Below, one piece after another: positions 1-8,329 of a stretch of DNA of 64,000 nucleotides. A program made the position numbers and the translations under genes. The notes beneath the pieces were generated by a model. It did no database searches, had not been told where the DNA came from, and saw only the letters and a program-made list of their open reading frames with translations. The stretch is from Nonomuraea guangzhouensis (GTDB taxonomy: Bacteria; Actinomycetota; Actinomycetes; Streptosporangiales; Streptosporangiaceae): the NCBI RefSeq assembly GCF_019396345.1, contig NZ_JAHKRM010000005.1:338640-402639 (forward strand), written 5' to 3'. Position 1 is the first letter of the stretch. The number at the start of each line of letters is the position of its first letter.

Positions 1-405
1 GTGCCGCTGCCCGCCGGGCCGAAGGGCAAGTACGCGGTCATCGGCCAGGCCGGGATCGGCGTACTGAAGAAGTCGCCGAGGGCCCAGCAGGCCACCGACT
101 TCCTCGCCTACTTCGCCAACGCCGCCAACGCCGCCAAGCTCGCCGCGTACTTCCCACCCGCGCGCAGCTCGCTGCTGACCGCCGACACCATGGCCAAGAC
201 CAGCCCCATGCTGAGCGGCGACCAGCTCCAGGAGGTGGTGATCGACGGCATCCAGAAGGGCGTGGTCAAGCCCAGCCACACCGGTCAGGCCGAGCTCGCG
301 CAGACCGCCAGGGCCGCCCTCGACCCGCTGTGGAAGCCGGACGCCGACGTCAAGGCGGTGCTGGACGGCGTGTGCGCGAAGATCCAGCCGCTGCTGGGCG
401 GATGA
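1..405 (+). CDS. Sugar ABC transporter substrate-binding protein, C-terminal part
   Basis: Only the last 134 residues are in the window; the frame is open at base 1, so the first GTG need not be the start. The visible part (for example KSPRAQQATDFLAYFAN near residue 24) resembles the C-lobe of family 1 extracellular solute-binding proteins, which capture sugars outside the membrane. Two sugar permease genes follow at once, which supports the call. The stop TGA is separated from the next start by one base, so the genes are probably translationally coupled. The signal peptide and the N-lobe lie upstream and cannot be judged. Confidence 0.85.
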   Translation: MPLPAGPKGKYAVIGQAGIGVLKKSPRAQQATDFLAYFANAANAAKLAAYFPPARSSLLTADTMAKTSPMLSGDQLQEVVIDGIQKGVVKPSHTGQAELAQTARAALDPLWKPDADVKAVLDGVCAKIQPLLGG

Positions 406-406
406 C

Positions 407-1348
407 GTGGTGGCTTCGGACCTCGGCGAACGGGTGGCCGCACGCGCCGCCACCCGGCGCCGCCCCTACTGGACCATCCCCCGGCGCGACGCCCTCGTCG
501 GCTATCTGCTGATCTCGCCGCAGCTCGTGGGCAGTGTGCTGTTCGTCCTGGTGCCGCTCGGCCTGGTGGTCTACTACAGCCTCCAGGAGTGGAACGTACT
601 GGCGGGCACGTTCGAGTACATCGGCGGCGAGAACTACGCCAAGCTGCTCACCGACCCGAAAATGGGGCAGGTGCTGACCAGCACCGTGCTCTTCTCGGCC
701 GGTCTGGTCGTGCTCAACCTCACTCTCGCCCTCGCCCTGGCCATCCTGCTCAACCAGCGGCTGCGCGGCACCACGTTCTTTCGCACGCTGTTCTTCTCGC
801 CGGTGCTGGTGTCGCTGGTCGCCTGGACGATCGTCTGGCAGTTCCTGCTCCAGCAGGACGGCGGCGTCAACGGCGTGCTCGGCGTGGCGGGCGTCGAGGG
901 CCCCAACTGGCTGCGCGGCGAGAGCACGGCCCTGCTGTCGGTCATCGTCGTCCAGGTCGTCAAGAACGTGGGGCTGAACATGGTCCTGTTCCTGGCGGCG
1001 CTCCAGGGCGTGCCCCGCCAGCTGTACGAGGCCGCGCAGCTCGACGGCGCCGGTGCCTGGACCCGCTTCCAGCGCATCACGGTGCCGCTGATCAGCCCGA
1101 CGATCCTGCTCACCTCGATCATCACCGTGGTCGGGTCGCTGCAGGTGTTCGCCCAGATCGCCGTGCTCACCCAGGGCGGGCCCGGCATGTCGACCACGGT
1201 CCTCGTCTACTACCTGTACCAGCAGGCCTTCCAGTTCCGGCACCTCGGCTACGGCGCCACCCTGTCGGTCCTGCTGTTCCTGATCGTCGCGGCGCTGACG
1301 CTGCTGCAGTGGCGGCTGCGCCGGAAGTGGGTCTTCCATGAGTCGTAG
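407..1348 (+). CDS. Sugar ABC transporter permease (MalF/UgpA type)
   Basis: A 313-residue membrane protein. After a short charged N-terminus the first helix begins near residue 28, and about six hydrophobic helices follow. The EAA loop that docks on the ATPase is visible as EAAQLDGAGAWTRFQ near residue 205. Length and layout fit the first permease of CUT1-type sugar importers. GTG at 407 was chosen because it lies directly behind the stop of the binding-protein gene. The 3' end overlaps the second permease by 11 bp. No ATPase gene is present in the visible part of the operon; many actinomycete CUT1 importers share an ATPase encoded elsewhere. Confidence 0.92.
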   Translation: MVASDLGERVAARAATRRRPYWTIPRRDALVGYLLISPQLVGSVLFVLVPLGLVVYYSLQEWNVLAGTFEYIGGENYAKLLTDPKMGQVLTSTVLFSAGLVVLNLTLALALAILLNQRLRGTTFFRTLFFSPVLVSLVAWTIVWQFLLQQDGGVNGVLGVAGVEGPNWLRGESTALLSVIVVQVVKNVGLNMVLFLAALQGVPRQLYEAAQLDGAGAWTRFQRITVPLISPTILLTSIITVVGSLQVFAQIAVLTQGGPGMSTTVLVYYLYQQAFQFRHLGYGATLSVLLFLIVAALTLLQWRLRRKWVFHES

Positions 1349-2168
1349 GGTCAAGCTCGCGCTATATGCGGTGCTGTGCGTGTTGTGCGTGCCGTTCGTG
1401 TTCCCGACCTGGTGGATGGTCACCTCGTCGGTGAAGCCGATCAGCGACATCTTCGCCTTCCCGCCCGCGCTGCTGCCCTCCAGGTTTGACTTCTCCACCT
1501 ATGGCCGGGTCTTCGAGCTGCAGCCGTTCGGGCAGCAGTACCTCAACAGCCTCTACATCGCGGCCGTGGTGACCGTCGGCACGATGGCGGTGGCCGCGAT
1601 GGCCGGCTACGCCTTCGCCCGGATCCGCTTCCCCGGTCAGAACGTGCTCTTCCTGGTCGTGCTCGTCGGCCTGCTGATCCCCAGTGAGGTGACGATCGTC
1701 CCGCTGTTCCAGATGTTCCACGGGGCGGGGCTGACCGACACGCACTGGCCGCTGATCCTGGTGCCGATCCTGGGCGCGCCCAGCGTGCTGGCGACGTTCA
1801 TCATGCGGCAGTTCTTCATCACGCTGCCCGGCGAGCTGGAGGAGGCGGCCAGGGTCGACGGGCTCGGCCGCTTCGGCACCTTCTACCGGGTGGCGTTGCC
1901 GCTGGCCAGGCCCGCGCTCGGCGCCGTCGCCATCTTCACGTTCCTGCACTCGTGGAACCTCTACCTCGAACCCATCGTGTTCCTGTCCACCCCGTCGAAG
2001 TTCACCCTGCCGCAGGCGCTCACCCAGTTCGTCGACGCCTACGGCTCGCCCCTATGGAACGTGCAGCTCTCCGCCGCCACGATGACCGCCCTGCCCATCC
2101 TGGTCGTCTTCGTACTGGCCCAGCGGCAGTTCATCGAGGGGCTCGCGCACACCGGTCTGAAAGGCTGA
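1338..2168 (+). CDS. Sugar ABC transporter permease (MalG/UgpE type)
   Basis: A 276-residue permease with about six membrane helices. The EAA loop (EEAARVDGLGRFGTFYR) is near residue 172. The N-terminal helix followed by a conserved TSVKP-like stretch (residues 30-35) is typical of MalG-type subunits. It should form the heterodimeric channel with the product of the preceding gene. Its ATG lies inside the 3' end of that gene. The next gene, a predicted secreted protein, starts 2 bp after its stop, so that protein probably acts on the same carbohydrate outside the cell. Confidence 0.92.
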   Translation: MSRRVKLALYAVLCVLCVPFVFPTWWMVTSSVKPISDIFAFPPALLPSRFDFSTYGRVFELQPFGQQYLNSLYIAAVVTVGTMAVAAMAGYAFARIRFPGQNVLFLVVLVGLLIPSEVTIVPLFQMFHGAGLTDTHWPLILVPILGAPSVLATFIMRQFFITLPGELEEAARVDGLGRFGTFYRVALPLARPALGAVAIFTFLHSWNLYLEPIVFLSTPSKFTLPQALTQFVDAYGSPLWNVQLSAATMTALPILVVFVLAQRQFIEGLAHTGLKG

Positions 2169-2170
2169 CC

Positions 2171-4063
2171 ATGCTCCCTCCCCGAACGCTCCCTCGCCGA
2201 ACGCTCTCCCGCCGCACCCTCCTCCGCGCCGCCGCGCTGCTCCCGGCCGTGCCCGTGCTCGCGCCCGGCACCGCCTACGCTGCCGTCCCCGACCTGCCGC
2301 CGCTGCCCGGTCTGGACCGCAGGTCGTTCGCCCCCCACGAGCAGCGTTTCGCGCCGTACCTGGCCACGCTCGCGCCCATGGTCAACGACATGGACGACAC
2401 CGGCTTCTTCGCCGGCGGCTGGTGGCGGTCGCCGGCCGCGCCGTACAACGCCCGCGTGCAGGAGCACGTCTTCACGCTGGCCTGGTTCCACGCCAACGCC
2501 CGCCCGTGGAACCCGTACGCCGGGGACGCGAACCTACTGGCCGCGCTCGACGCGGCGCTCGGCCACTACCTGTCGCTCCAGCACGCCGACGGCTCCTTCC
2601 CCGAGTACAACCGGAACGAGCACGGCCTTGCCCCCACCGGATTCGGCCTCGGCTACCTCGCCAAGACGCTGCGGATCCTGCGCGCGACCGGGGCGCTGCC
2701 CGCCCGGCAGGCCCAGATCGCCGCCGCTTTACGGACGACGATGACGTGGTTCCTCGACCCCGCCAACCGCACGGTCTGGCAGGAGCCGCTCAACTACGCC
2801 AACCAGACCAGCTCCGGCCTGGCCGGGGCCACGCACGCGCTCAAGCTCGACCCGGATCCCGCGCTCGCCACGAGCCTGCGCGAGGCGTTCGCCAGGATCG
2901 CCGCGACCGGCGTGAGCTCCGCCGGCTTCTTCCACGAGGAGGGCGGCCACGACATGAACTACAACTTCGAGGTCATGCTGCCCGAGCTGGCCGACGCCTA
3001 CCTCCACAGCCAGGACCCGCACCTGGTGGACATGGCCCGCAAGTTCACCGGCTTCCTGTCCTACAACCTGCTGCGCGAGCCCGACGGCGCCGGGTACATG
3101 GTCAACGTCGCGCCGTCGACCCGTACCAGTGCGCGCTGGTACGACGAGGTCCGGCCCGATCCCGACCGGACCGCGCTCAACTGGACGTTCACCCGTCAGG
3201 TGCCGCTGCTGTCGGCGTTCATGACCGCCCGCGAGGACCTCGCCGACGCCCGCACCGCCTGGGCCGCGTCCACCGAACCGGTGACACCGCTCGCCAAGCA
3301 GGACACCTCACCGCGCATCCTCACCCACGGCCTGTACGGCGAGGGCTTCCCCACCCGGCGGCAGCGCGCCGCCGCCATCGCGGACCTGCCCTACCTGCGC
3401 TCGCAGGACTTCGTCGAACTGCGCAGGGACAGGGGCCAGGACTTCCTGTACGTCCGCAAGCCCGGCCTGTACCTGGGCGGCTACTTCGGCGACCGCGCTT
3501 CCCGCGCCCGCACCGGCCTGACCTTCCTGTGGCATCCCGAGGCCGGCACGATCATCTGCGGGCTCAACGACAACAACTACGCCTGCTGGTCCACCGTCTT
3601 CCCCGGCCAGGTGCCCGACTCCAACGGCGACCTCCCGGCCGCCTACTTCCGTGGCGCCCCCGGTGGCAGCGAGTGGACCGGCGGCCCGCCCCCCGCCGCC
3701 TTCGGCATCCGGTACGGCAACGCGAACGTCACCACGGACGTCCTGGTCACTCGCCAGACGATCCGGCGTACGGTCAGGGCCAACGCCGCGGCCACCGAGC
3801 AGATCCCCCTCATCCTCCGGCCCGAAGACGTCCTCACCTTCACCGACGGCACGCGAGCCACGTTCGGCGGCTCGACCACCGCCACCGCCGACGGCTTCGA
3901 CGTGCGCCGGGGCCGCACCACGATCCGCTTCCGCTGGGACACTCCCCTGCAGGCGACCGTCGCGGCCGGCAGCGTGCGCTACTTCCGAGACGGCGCCCGC
4001 CGCTTCCACGCCCTCCGCATCCCCCACCAGGGCACATTCGACCTCAAGGTCATCATGGGCTGA
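2171..4063 (+). CDS. Secreted protein with Tat-type signal, probably carbohydrate-active
   Basis: The 630-residue product starts at the ATG right behind the permease stop. An in-frame upstream extension to 1952 would overlap the permease and is rejected. Residues 5-38 hold repeated arginine pairs (SRRTLLRAAALLP) and a hydrophobic stretch ending in AYA, fitting a twin-arginine signal peptide. The rest is aromatic-rich, with features such as GSFPEYNRNEHG and GGHDMNYNFE, as in (alpha/alpha)-toroid lyases and glycoside hydrolases, followed by a beta-rich C-terminal third. I do not recognise the exact family. Its place in a sugar-importer operon suggests that it releases the imported sugar from a polymer. 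Confidence 0.72.
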   Translation: MLPPRTLPRRTLSRRTLLRAAALLPAVPVLAPGTAYAAVPDLPPLPGLDRRSFAPHEQRFAPYLATLAPMVNDMDDTGFFAGGWWRSPAAPYNARVQEHVFTLAWFHANARPWNPYAGDANLLAALDAALGHYLSLQHADGSFPEYNRNEHGLAPTGFGLGYLAKTLRILRATGALPARQAQIAAALRTTMTWFLDPANRTVWQEPLNYANQTSSGLAGATHALKLDPDPALATSLREAFARIAATGVSSAGFFHEEGGHDMNYNFEVMLPELADAYLHSQDPHLVDMARKFTGFLSYNLLREPDGAGYMVNVAPSTRTSARWYDEVRPDPDRTALNWTFTRQVPLLSAFMTAREDLADARTAWAASTEPVTPLAKQDTSPRILTHGLYGEGFPTRRQRAAAIADLPYLRSQDFVELRRDRGQDFLYVRKPGLYLGGYFGDRASRARTGLTFLWHPEAGTIICGLNDNNYACWSTVFPGQVPDSNGDLPAAYFRGAPGGSEWTGGPPPAAFGIRYGNANVTTDVLVTRQTIRRTVRANAAATEQIPLILRPEDVLTFTDGTRATFGGSTTATADGFDVRRGRTTIRFRWDTPLQATVAAGSVRYFRDGARRFHALRIPHQGTFDLKVIMG

Positions 4064-4098
4064 CGCGAGGTAGTTGTGAGCTGGATCACGGTTGAGGT

Positions 4099-4111
4099 TG
4101 ACCTTAGGTCA
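4099..4111. promoter_or_regulatory. Perfect 13-bp palindrome upstream of the fused serine hydrolase
   Basis: TGACCTTAGGTCA is a perfect palindrome 67 bp upstream of the chosen start at 4178. It overlaps a TTGACC hexamer that could serve as a -35 box. The MerR gene downstream (5701) is a plausible binder, but that link is inferred from position only. Confidence 0.4.
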
Positions 4112-4177
4112 GGGTGCAAGCTCGTCGCAGCGGCGAGACGCCGAACGGACATAACAGATTTGAAGGAGCAAACCACC

Positions 4178-5680
4178 ATGTCCATCACCCTTTCCGACCA
4201 GGACAAGAGCACCCTCCGGACTGCCGCGTACGGCGCCGTATCGCTGATAGCCGCAGCCACCGGCTCGCCCCACAAGACCGCCACGAATGCCACCATCGCC
4301 CTGACGTCGGCGACCGGCCTGGTCGGACACGTGCTCGCCGCGAAGACCAAGGACATCGACCTGAAGGGCAAGACCGTCGCCGAACTCGCCGACCGAGTGC
4401 TGCCGGCCCTGACTTCGGCCATGAAGCTGCTCGGCAAGCAGGCTCCGGCCGAAGCCGACAACTTCCGCGGCACCATCCTCCTCGCCGTCGAAGCCGCCCA
4501 GGTCCACCCGGACAAGCCCAGCACCGTCACGGCCGAGATGGCCCGCAAGATCGCCGCTGCCCTCGACACCGCCGGGCAGGATCGCCCGGAGCTGCAGAAG
4601 GCGATCGAGGAGGTCGTCGATTCCGGTTTCGTCGGGGTGTCGCTGCGCGTGCACGAAGAGCGGGGCGAATGGGCCGGCAGCGCCGGGGCGGCCGAGCTGG
4701 GCGGGGCCGCCAAGCCGCCGACGAACGGGCACATCCGGATCGGCAGCAACACCAAGACCTTCACCGCGACCCTGGTACTGCAGCTGGTGGCCGAGGGCAA
4801 GATCGACCTCGACACCCCGGCAGCCCGCTACCTGCCCGAACTCGGGCTCGACGAGCGGATCACGGTGCGAATGCTGCTGCAACACACCAGCGGGGTGTTC
4901 AACTACACCGGCGAGGTCTTCGACGACGGGACGATCGTGCTGGGGATCCCCATCCCCTACAGCACCACGGGCGGAGAGTGGCTGGACAACCGGTTCACGA
5001 CCTACCGGCCGCAGGAGCTGGTGGAGCTGGCGTTGTCCAAGCCGGCCCGGTTCGAGCCGGGGACGGGCTGGAGCTACTCCAACACCAACTACGTGCTGGC
5101 CAGACTGCTGATCGAGAAGGTCACCGGCCGCTCGCTCGCCGAGGAGATGCGGCGGCTGATCCTGGAGCCGCTCGGCCTGTCGGGCACGATCGTGCCCGAC
5201 GCCTCGCCGGAGATCCCCGAGCCACACGCCCACGCCTACTACCGCTACCAGGACAAGACGGTCGACGTCACCCGCCACAACCCTTCCTGGGTCTCCACCG
5301 GCGGCGACATGATCTCGACCACCCAGGACCTCCACACGTTCATCTCCGCACTGCTGGGCGGCAAGCTCCTGCCGCCCCCGCTGCTGGCCGAGATGTGCAC
5401 CCCGCACCCGACAGGCATCCCGAACATGGACTACGGCCTGGGCGTGTTCGTGGTGACCACGGACGACGGCGGCACCCTCATCTCCCACAACGGCGCCACC
5501 GTGGGCCACGCGGCGCTGATGTACAGCACCCCCGACGGCAGCAAGACCCTCACCGCCGCGCTGAACTGCGTGGACGACGCCGACATGGCCATCGGGGCAG
5601 CATTCCAGAGCGCCCAGCAAAGGCTCCTCCACGAGGTGTTCCGCGGTGGGCGGGCCGACCCGGCTCAGCCGGCAGTCTGA
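4178..5680 (+). CDS. Serine hydrolase (beta-lactamase/DD-peptidase fold) fused to an N-terminal helical domain
   Basis: ATG at 4178 is preceded by GAAGGAG at good spacing, giving 500 residues; a longer in-frame GTG/ATG extension to 4076 has no such support. Residues 1 to about 135 form an alanine-rich helical domain of the kind found as a free small protein in actinomycetes. Residues 140 to about 490 are a class C beta-lactamase-like hydrolase with SxxK (SNTK, about 190), YxN (YSN, about 299) and H-x-G (HNG, about 437). No signal peptide or membrane segment is seen, although relatives are often exported. An esterase or peptidase role is likely; the substrate is unknown. The MerR gene starts 20 bp downstream. 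Confidence 0.85.
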   Translation: MSITLSDQDKSTLRTAAYGAVSLIAAATGSPHKTATNATIALTSATGLVGHVLAAKTKDIDLKGKTVAELADRVLPALTSAMKLLGKQAPAEADNFRGTILLAVEAAQVHPDKPSTVTAEMARKIAAALDTAGQDRPELQKAIEEVVDSGFVGVSLRVHEERGEWAGSAGAAELGGAAKPPTNGHIRIGSNTKTFTATLVLQLVAEGKIDLDTPAARYLPELGLDERITVRMLLQHTSGVFNYTGEVFDDGTIVLGIPIPYSTTGGEWLDNRFTTYRPQELVELALSKPARFEPGTGWSYSNTNYVLARLLIEKVTGRSLAEEMRRLILEPLGLSGTIVPDASPEIPEPHAHAYYRYQDKTVDVTRHNPSWVSTGGDMISTTQDLHTFISALLGGKLLPPPLLAEMCTPHPTGIPNMDYGLGVFVVTTDDGGTLISHNGATVGHAALMYSTPDGSKTLTAALNCVDDADMAIGAAFQSAQQRLLHEVFRGGRADPAQPAV

Positions 5681-5700
5681 GCACAGGGCAGGCTGGGCAG

Positions 5701-6486
5701 ATGCGGAACGGAGTCACGATCGGGCAGGCGGCGGCATTCGTCGGCGTCACGGTGAAGACAGTGCGGCATTACCACAAGCTCGGCCTGGTCGAGGAGCCGG
5801 AACGCGACGGCTCCGGCTACCGGCGGTATGGATCGGCCGAGCTGCTGCGGCTGGTGCAGGCCCGGACGCTGGCCGCCGCCGGGGTGCCGCTGGCCGAGAT
5901 CGGGTCCCTGCTCGACGCCGACGCCACGCTGTTCGCCGCCGCGCTCGCCGACGTCGCGCGGCAGCTCACCGAACGGATCGAGGAGTTGACCGCGCGGCGT
6001 GACACGCTGTACCGGCTCGCCGATGGTGACCGGGCCCTGCTGCCCGACCGCGCTGTGGCGCTGCTGGAACAGATGTCCGGCCACGGATTCTCCGCGGACG
6101 AGGTGGCGGCCACCAGGGAGGGCTGGGTGCTGGCCAAGGCCCTGGTCCCAGAAGGCTTCGACGACTACCTCGCCCATTTCGAGCACGCCCTCGAAGACAC
6201 CCGGCTCGTCGCCTTGACCAGGCGCGCGGCCGAAGCGGTGTTCTGGGAGCCGGACGACCCCCGCATCGCTGAGCTCGCCACCGCCGCGGCCGACCACTAC
6301 CTCGCCAACCCCGCACTGCTGAGGACCGTGACCGGCCTGCAAGCCCGTACCGAGGCCGCGGCCCGGTACACGCTGATCGCCCACCACGGCGAAGAGCGGA
6401 CGCCGGCCGCGGCGCGACTGGCCGCGCTCTTCGAGGCCGAGCTCCGCGCCGCCGGCATCCACATCCCCAGACCGGACCCCCACTGA
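5701..6486 (+). CDS. MerR family transcriptional regulator
   Basis: A 261-residue protein. The N-terminal MerR winged helix is clear: residues 4-70 include TIGQAAAFVGVTVKTVRHYH and GLVEEPERDGSGYRRY. A coiled-coil dimerisation helix follows (about 75-115). The roughly 140-residue C-terminal part resembles TipAS-like effector domains in size but is not assigned. ATG at 5701 aligns the HTH with the usual family start; an upstream open frame to 4114 is a shadow of the hydrolase. It probably regulates the serine hydrolase and itself. Confidence 0.9.
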   Translation: MRNGVTIGQAAAFVGVTVKTVRHYHKLGLVEEPERDGSGYRRYGSAELLRLVQARTLAAAGVPLAEIGSLLDADATLFAAALADVARQLTERIEELTARRDTLYRLADGDRALLPDRAVALLEQMSGHGFSADEVAATREGWVLAKALVPEGFDDYLAHFEHALEDTRLVALTRRAAEAVFWEPDDPRIAELATAAADHYLANPALLRTVTGLQARTEAAARYTLIAHHGEERTPAAARLAALFEAELRAAGIHIPRPDPH

Positions 6487-6545
6487 CCGGCCGCCCGCTC
6501 CACCTGTACGGCTCTTCACGCATCACGCCTCCGCGATGTACGCTT

Positions 6546-6565
6546 CGTAAAGTACGTACTTGACG
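6546..6565. promoter_or_regulatory. Near-perfect 20-bp operator palindrome before the GbsR/MarR gene
   Basis: CGTAAAGTACGTACTTGACG matches its own reverse complement at 18 of 20 positions around a perfect AGTACGTACT core. It lies 21 bp upstream of the GTG start at 6587. This is the usual size and place for a dimeric winged-helix autoregulator. It also argues against the TTG at 6560 as start, because that codon lies inside the palindrome. Confidence 0.65.
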
Positions 6566-6586
6566 ATAATTGCGGAGTTGGCGCCA

Positions 6587-7045
6587 GTGGAGCCTCAGGA
6601 GAGTGAGTTCGTCGATCGGATGGGGCTGGTCATGGAGCGTCTGGGCGGGACGCGCACGATGGGCCGCCTGTACGCATGGCTCATGATCTGCGACCCGCCC
6701 GACTGTTCGCTCACCGACCTGGCGGCGGAGCTCGGGGTGAGCAAGACCGCGGTCAGCACGGTCGCCAGGCAGCTGGAGGTCAGCGGGATGATCGAGCGCG
6801 TGCCCACGGCCGGCCGCGAGCACCGCTACCGGATGATCGGCGGCGGATGGGCGGAGGTCATGCAGGTCCAGCTCGCCGGCGTGCGGAAGAGCCTGGACAC
6901 GCTGGACTTCGGGCTGTCGTTCCTCGGCGAGGAGCCCGGACGGCGCGCCCGGGTGGCGGAGACCCGCGAGTTCTTCGCCTTCGTCCTGTGGGACGGCGAG
7001 GGCATGCTCGAGCGCTGGGCGGAATACCGCAAGAAATCGTCCTGA
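6587..7045 (+). CDS. GbsR/MarR-type winged-helix regulator
   Basis: With GTG at 6587 (GGAG 9 bp upstream) the product has 152 residues. A TTG at 6560 would add nine residues but overlaps the operator. The wHTH is visible as CSLTDLAAELGVSKTAVSTV followed by a wing (AGREHRYRM), and helical dimerisation segments flank it. The length fits GbsR-like MarR relatives. The P450 gene starts 40 bp after the stop on the same strand, so the pair probably forms an operon under the palindrome at 6546-6565. Confidence 0.85.
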   Translation: MEPQESEFVDRMGLVMERLGGTRTMGRLYAWLMICDPPDCSLTDLAAELGVSKTAVSTVARQLEVSGMIERVPTAGREHRYRMIGGGWAEVMQVQLAGVRKSLDTLDFGLSFLGEEPGRRARVAETREFFAFVLWDGEGMLERWAEYRKKSS

Positions 7046-7085
7046 CGTACACCTCGACAGAGAGATCCTCAACCAAGGAGAGGCA

Positions 7086-8282
7086 ATGGCCGACTTCGTC
7101 GAGCGGTACGACGTCCCGAAGCAACACTTCTGGCTGCACGGGCCCCGATCGGGCCCGCCCGTCGAGTTCGACGCGCAAGCCGGGATGTGGAACGTCTACG
7201 GTTACCCGGAGCTGCAGGAGGTCATCGGCGACCCCGCGACCTTCTCCTCCGACACGATGCGGATCGTCCCCAAGGGCATGCTGCCGGAGGAGGGCTTTTC
7301 GCTGGAGGGCTTCATCACCCAGATCGACCCGCCAGAGCACGGCAAGCTGCGCAAACTGGTCAGCAGCGCGTTCACCCGCAAGGTCGTCGCGGATCTCGAA
7401 CCGCGGATCGCCGCGATCACCCACGAACTGCTCGACGCGGCGCAGGAGCGCGAGCGGTTCGAGTTGGTGCGCGATCTGGCCTATCCGCTGCCGGTCATCG
7501 TCATCGCCGAGCTGCTGGGGGTGCCCACCACTGATCGCGATCTGTTCAAGCAGTGGGCGGACGGGCTGTTCCAGCGGGACGCCAAGGTCTCGCTCAACCA
7601 GTCTGCCGAAGAGCGGAGCGCGAGCCTCGAAGCCACGATGAAGCCGTGGCGGGAGATGAGCGACTATCTCGCCGGCCACGCCGCCGAACGCCGCCGGCAG
7701 CCGCGCGCCGACCTGCTCACCAGGCTGGTCGAGGCCGAGGTGGACGGCGAGCACCTGCCCGACGATCAGGTGGTCAACTTCGCGATCGTGCTCCTGCTGG
7801 CCGGGCACATCACCACGACCATGCTGCTCGGCAACACGGTGTTGTGCCTGGACGCCTTCCCCGCCCAGCAGGACAGGGTACGCGCCAACCGCGACTCGGT
7901 CCCGGCCGTCATCGAGGAGTCGCTCCGGCTCCTCACCCCGTTCGCCGCCCTCGGCCGTGCCACCACGCGCGAGGTCGAGCTCGGCGGGGTGACGATCCCG
8001 GCCGATCAGATGGTCATGTGCTGGATCGCGACGGCCAACCGGGACCCCCGGCAGTACCCGAACCCGGGAGTGTTCGATCCTGATCGCGATCCCAACCCGC
8101 ATCTCGCGTTCGGCCGCGGCATCCACTTCTGCATCGGCGCTCCCCTGGCCCGGCTGGAGGGGCGGGTCGCGCTGAACATCCTGCTCGACCGGTTCGATCC
8201 CCTGCGTACCGATCCAGCGGACCCTGTGGAGTTCATCCCCACGCCGACCATGAGCGGGGTACGGCGCCTTCCGCTCCTCTAG
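7086..8282 (+). CDS. Cytochrome P450 (class I bacterial type)
   Basis: A 398-residue soluble P450 with the expected signatures: I-helix AGHITT (about 239-244), ExxR as EESLR (about 277-281), and the haem-ligand loop FGRGIHFCIG with the cysteine near 349. The usual acidic residue before the I-helix threonine (AG-x-E/D-T) is isoleucine here, which may affect proton delivery. ATG has an AAGGAG box. No ferredoxin or ferredoxin reductase is adjacent, so electrons must come from elsewhere. The substrate cannot be predicted; the adjacent regulator suggests induction by a small molecule. Confidence 0.95.
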   Translation: MADFVERYDVPKQHFWLHGPRSGPPVEFDAQAGMWNVYGYPELQEVIGDPATFSSDTMRIVPKGMLPEEGFSLEGFITQIDPPEHGKLRKLVSSAFTRKVVADLEPRIAAITHELLDAAQERERFELVRDLAYPLPVIVIAELLGVPTTDRDLFKQWADGLFQRDAKVSLNQSAEERSASLEATMKPWREMSDYLAGHAAERRRQPRADLLTRLVEAEVDGEHLPDDQVVNFAIVLLLAGHITTTMLLGNTVLCLDAFPAQQDRVRANRDSVPAVIEESLRLLTPFAALGRATTREVELGGVTIPADQMVMCWIATANRDPRQYPNPGVFDPDRDPNPHLAFGRGIHFCIGAPLARLEGRVALNILLDRFDPLRTDPADPVEFIPTPTMSGVRRLPLL

Positions 8283-8291
8283 AAGCGCGTG

Positions 8292-8327
8292 GTTCGCTGG
8301 GGCGGGGCGCGCCCCGCCCCAGCGAAC
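8292..8327. terminator. Perfect 36-bp palindrome behind the P450 gene
   Basis: Two 18-base arms (left arm GTTCGCTGGGGCGGGGCG) are exact reverse complements with no loop. It starts 10 bp after the P450 stop and would form a very stable hairpin, as expected of an actinomycete terminator without a U-tract. Its right edge abuts the first recognisable codons of the truncated GlxA-type gene. Confidence 0.7.
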
Positions 8328-8329
8328 AT

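Noticed and set aside
4114..6486. A 790-codon plus-strand frame across hydrolase and MerR genes
   Set aside because: The left two thirds are an Arg/Pro-rich shadow of the hydrolase; only 5701-6486 is the MerR gene.
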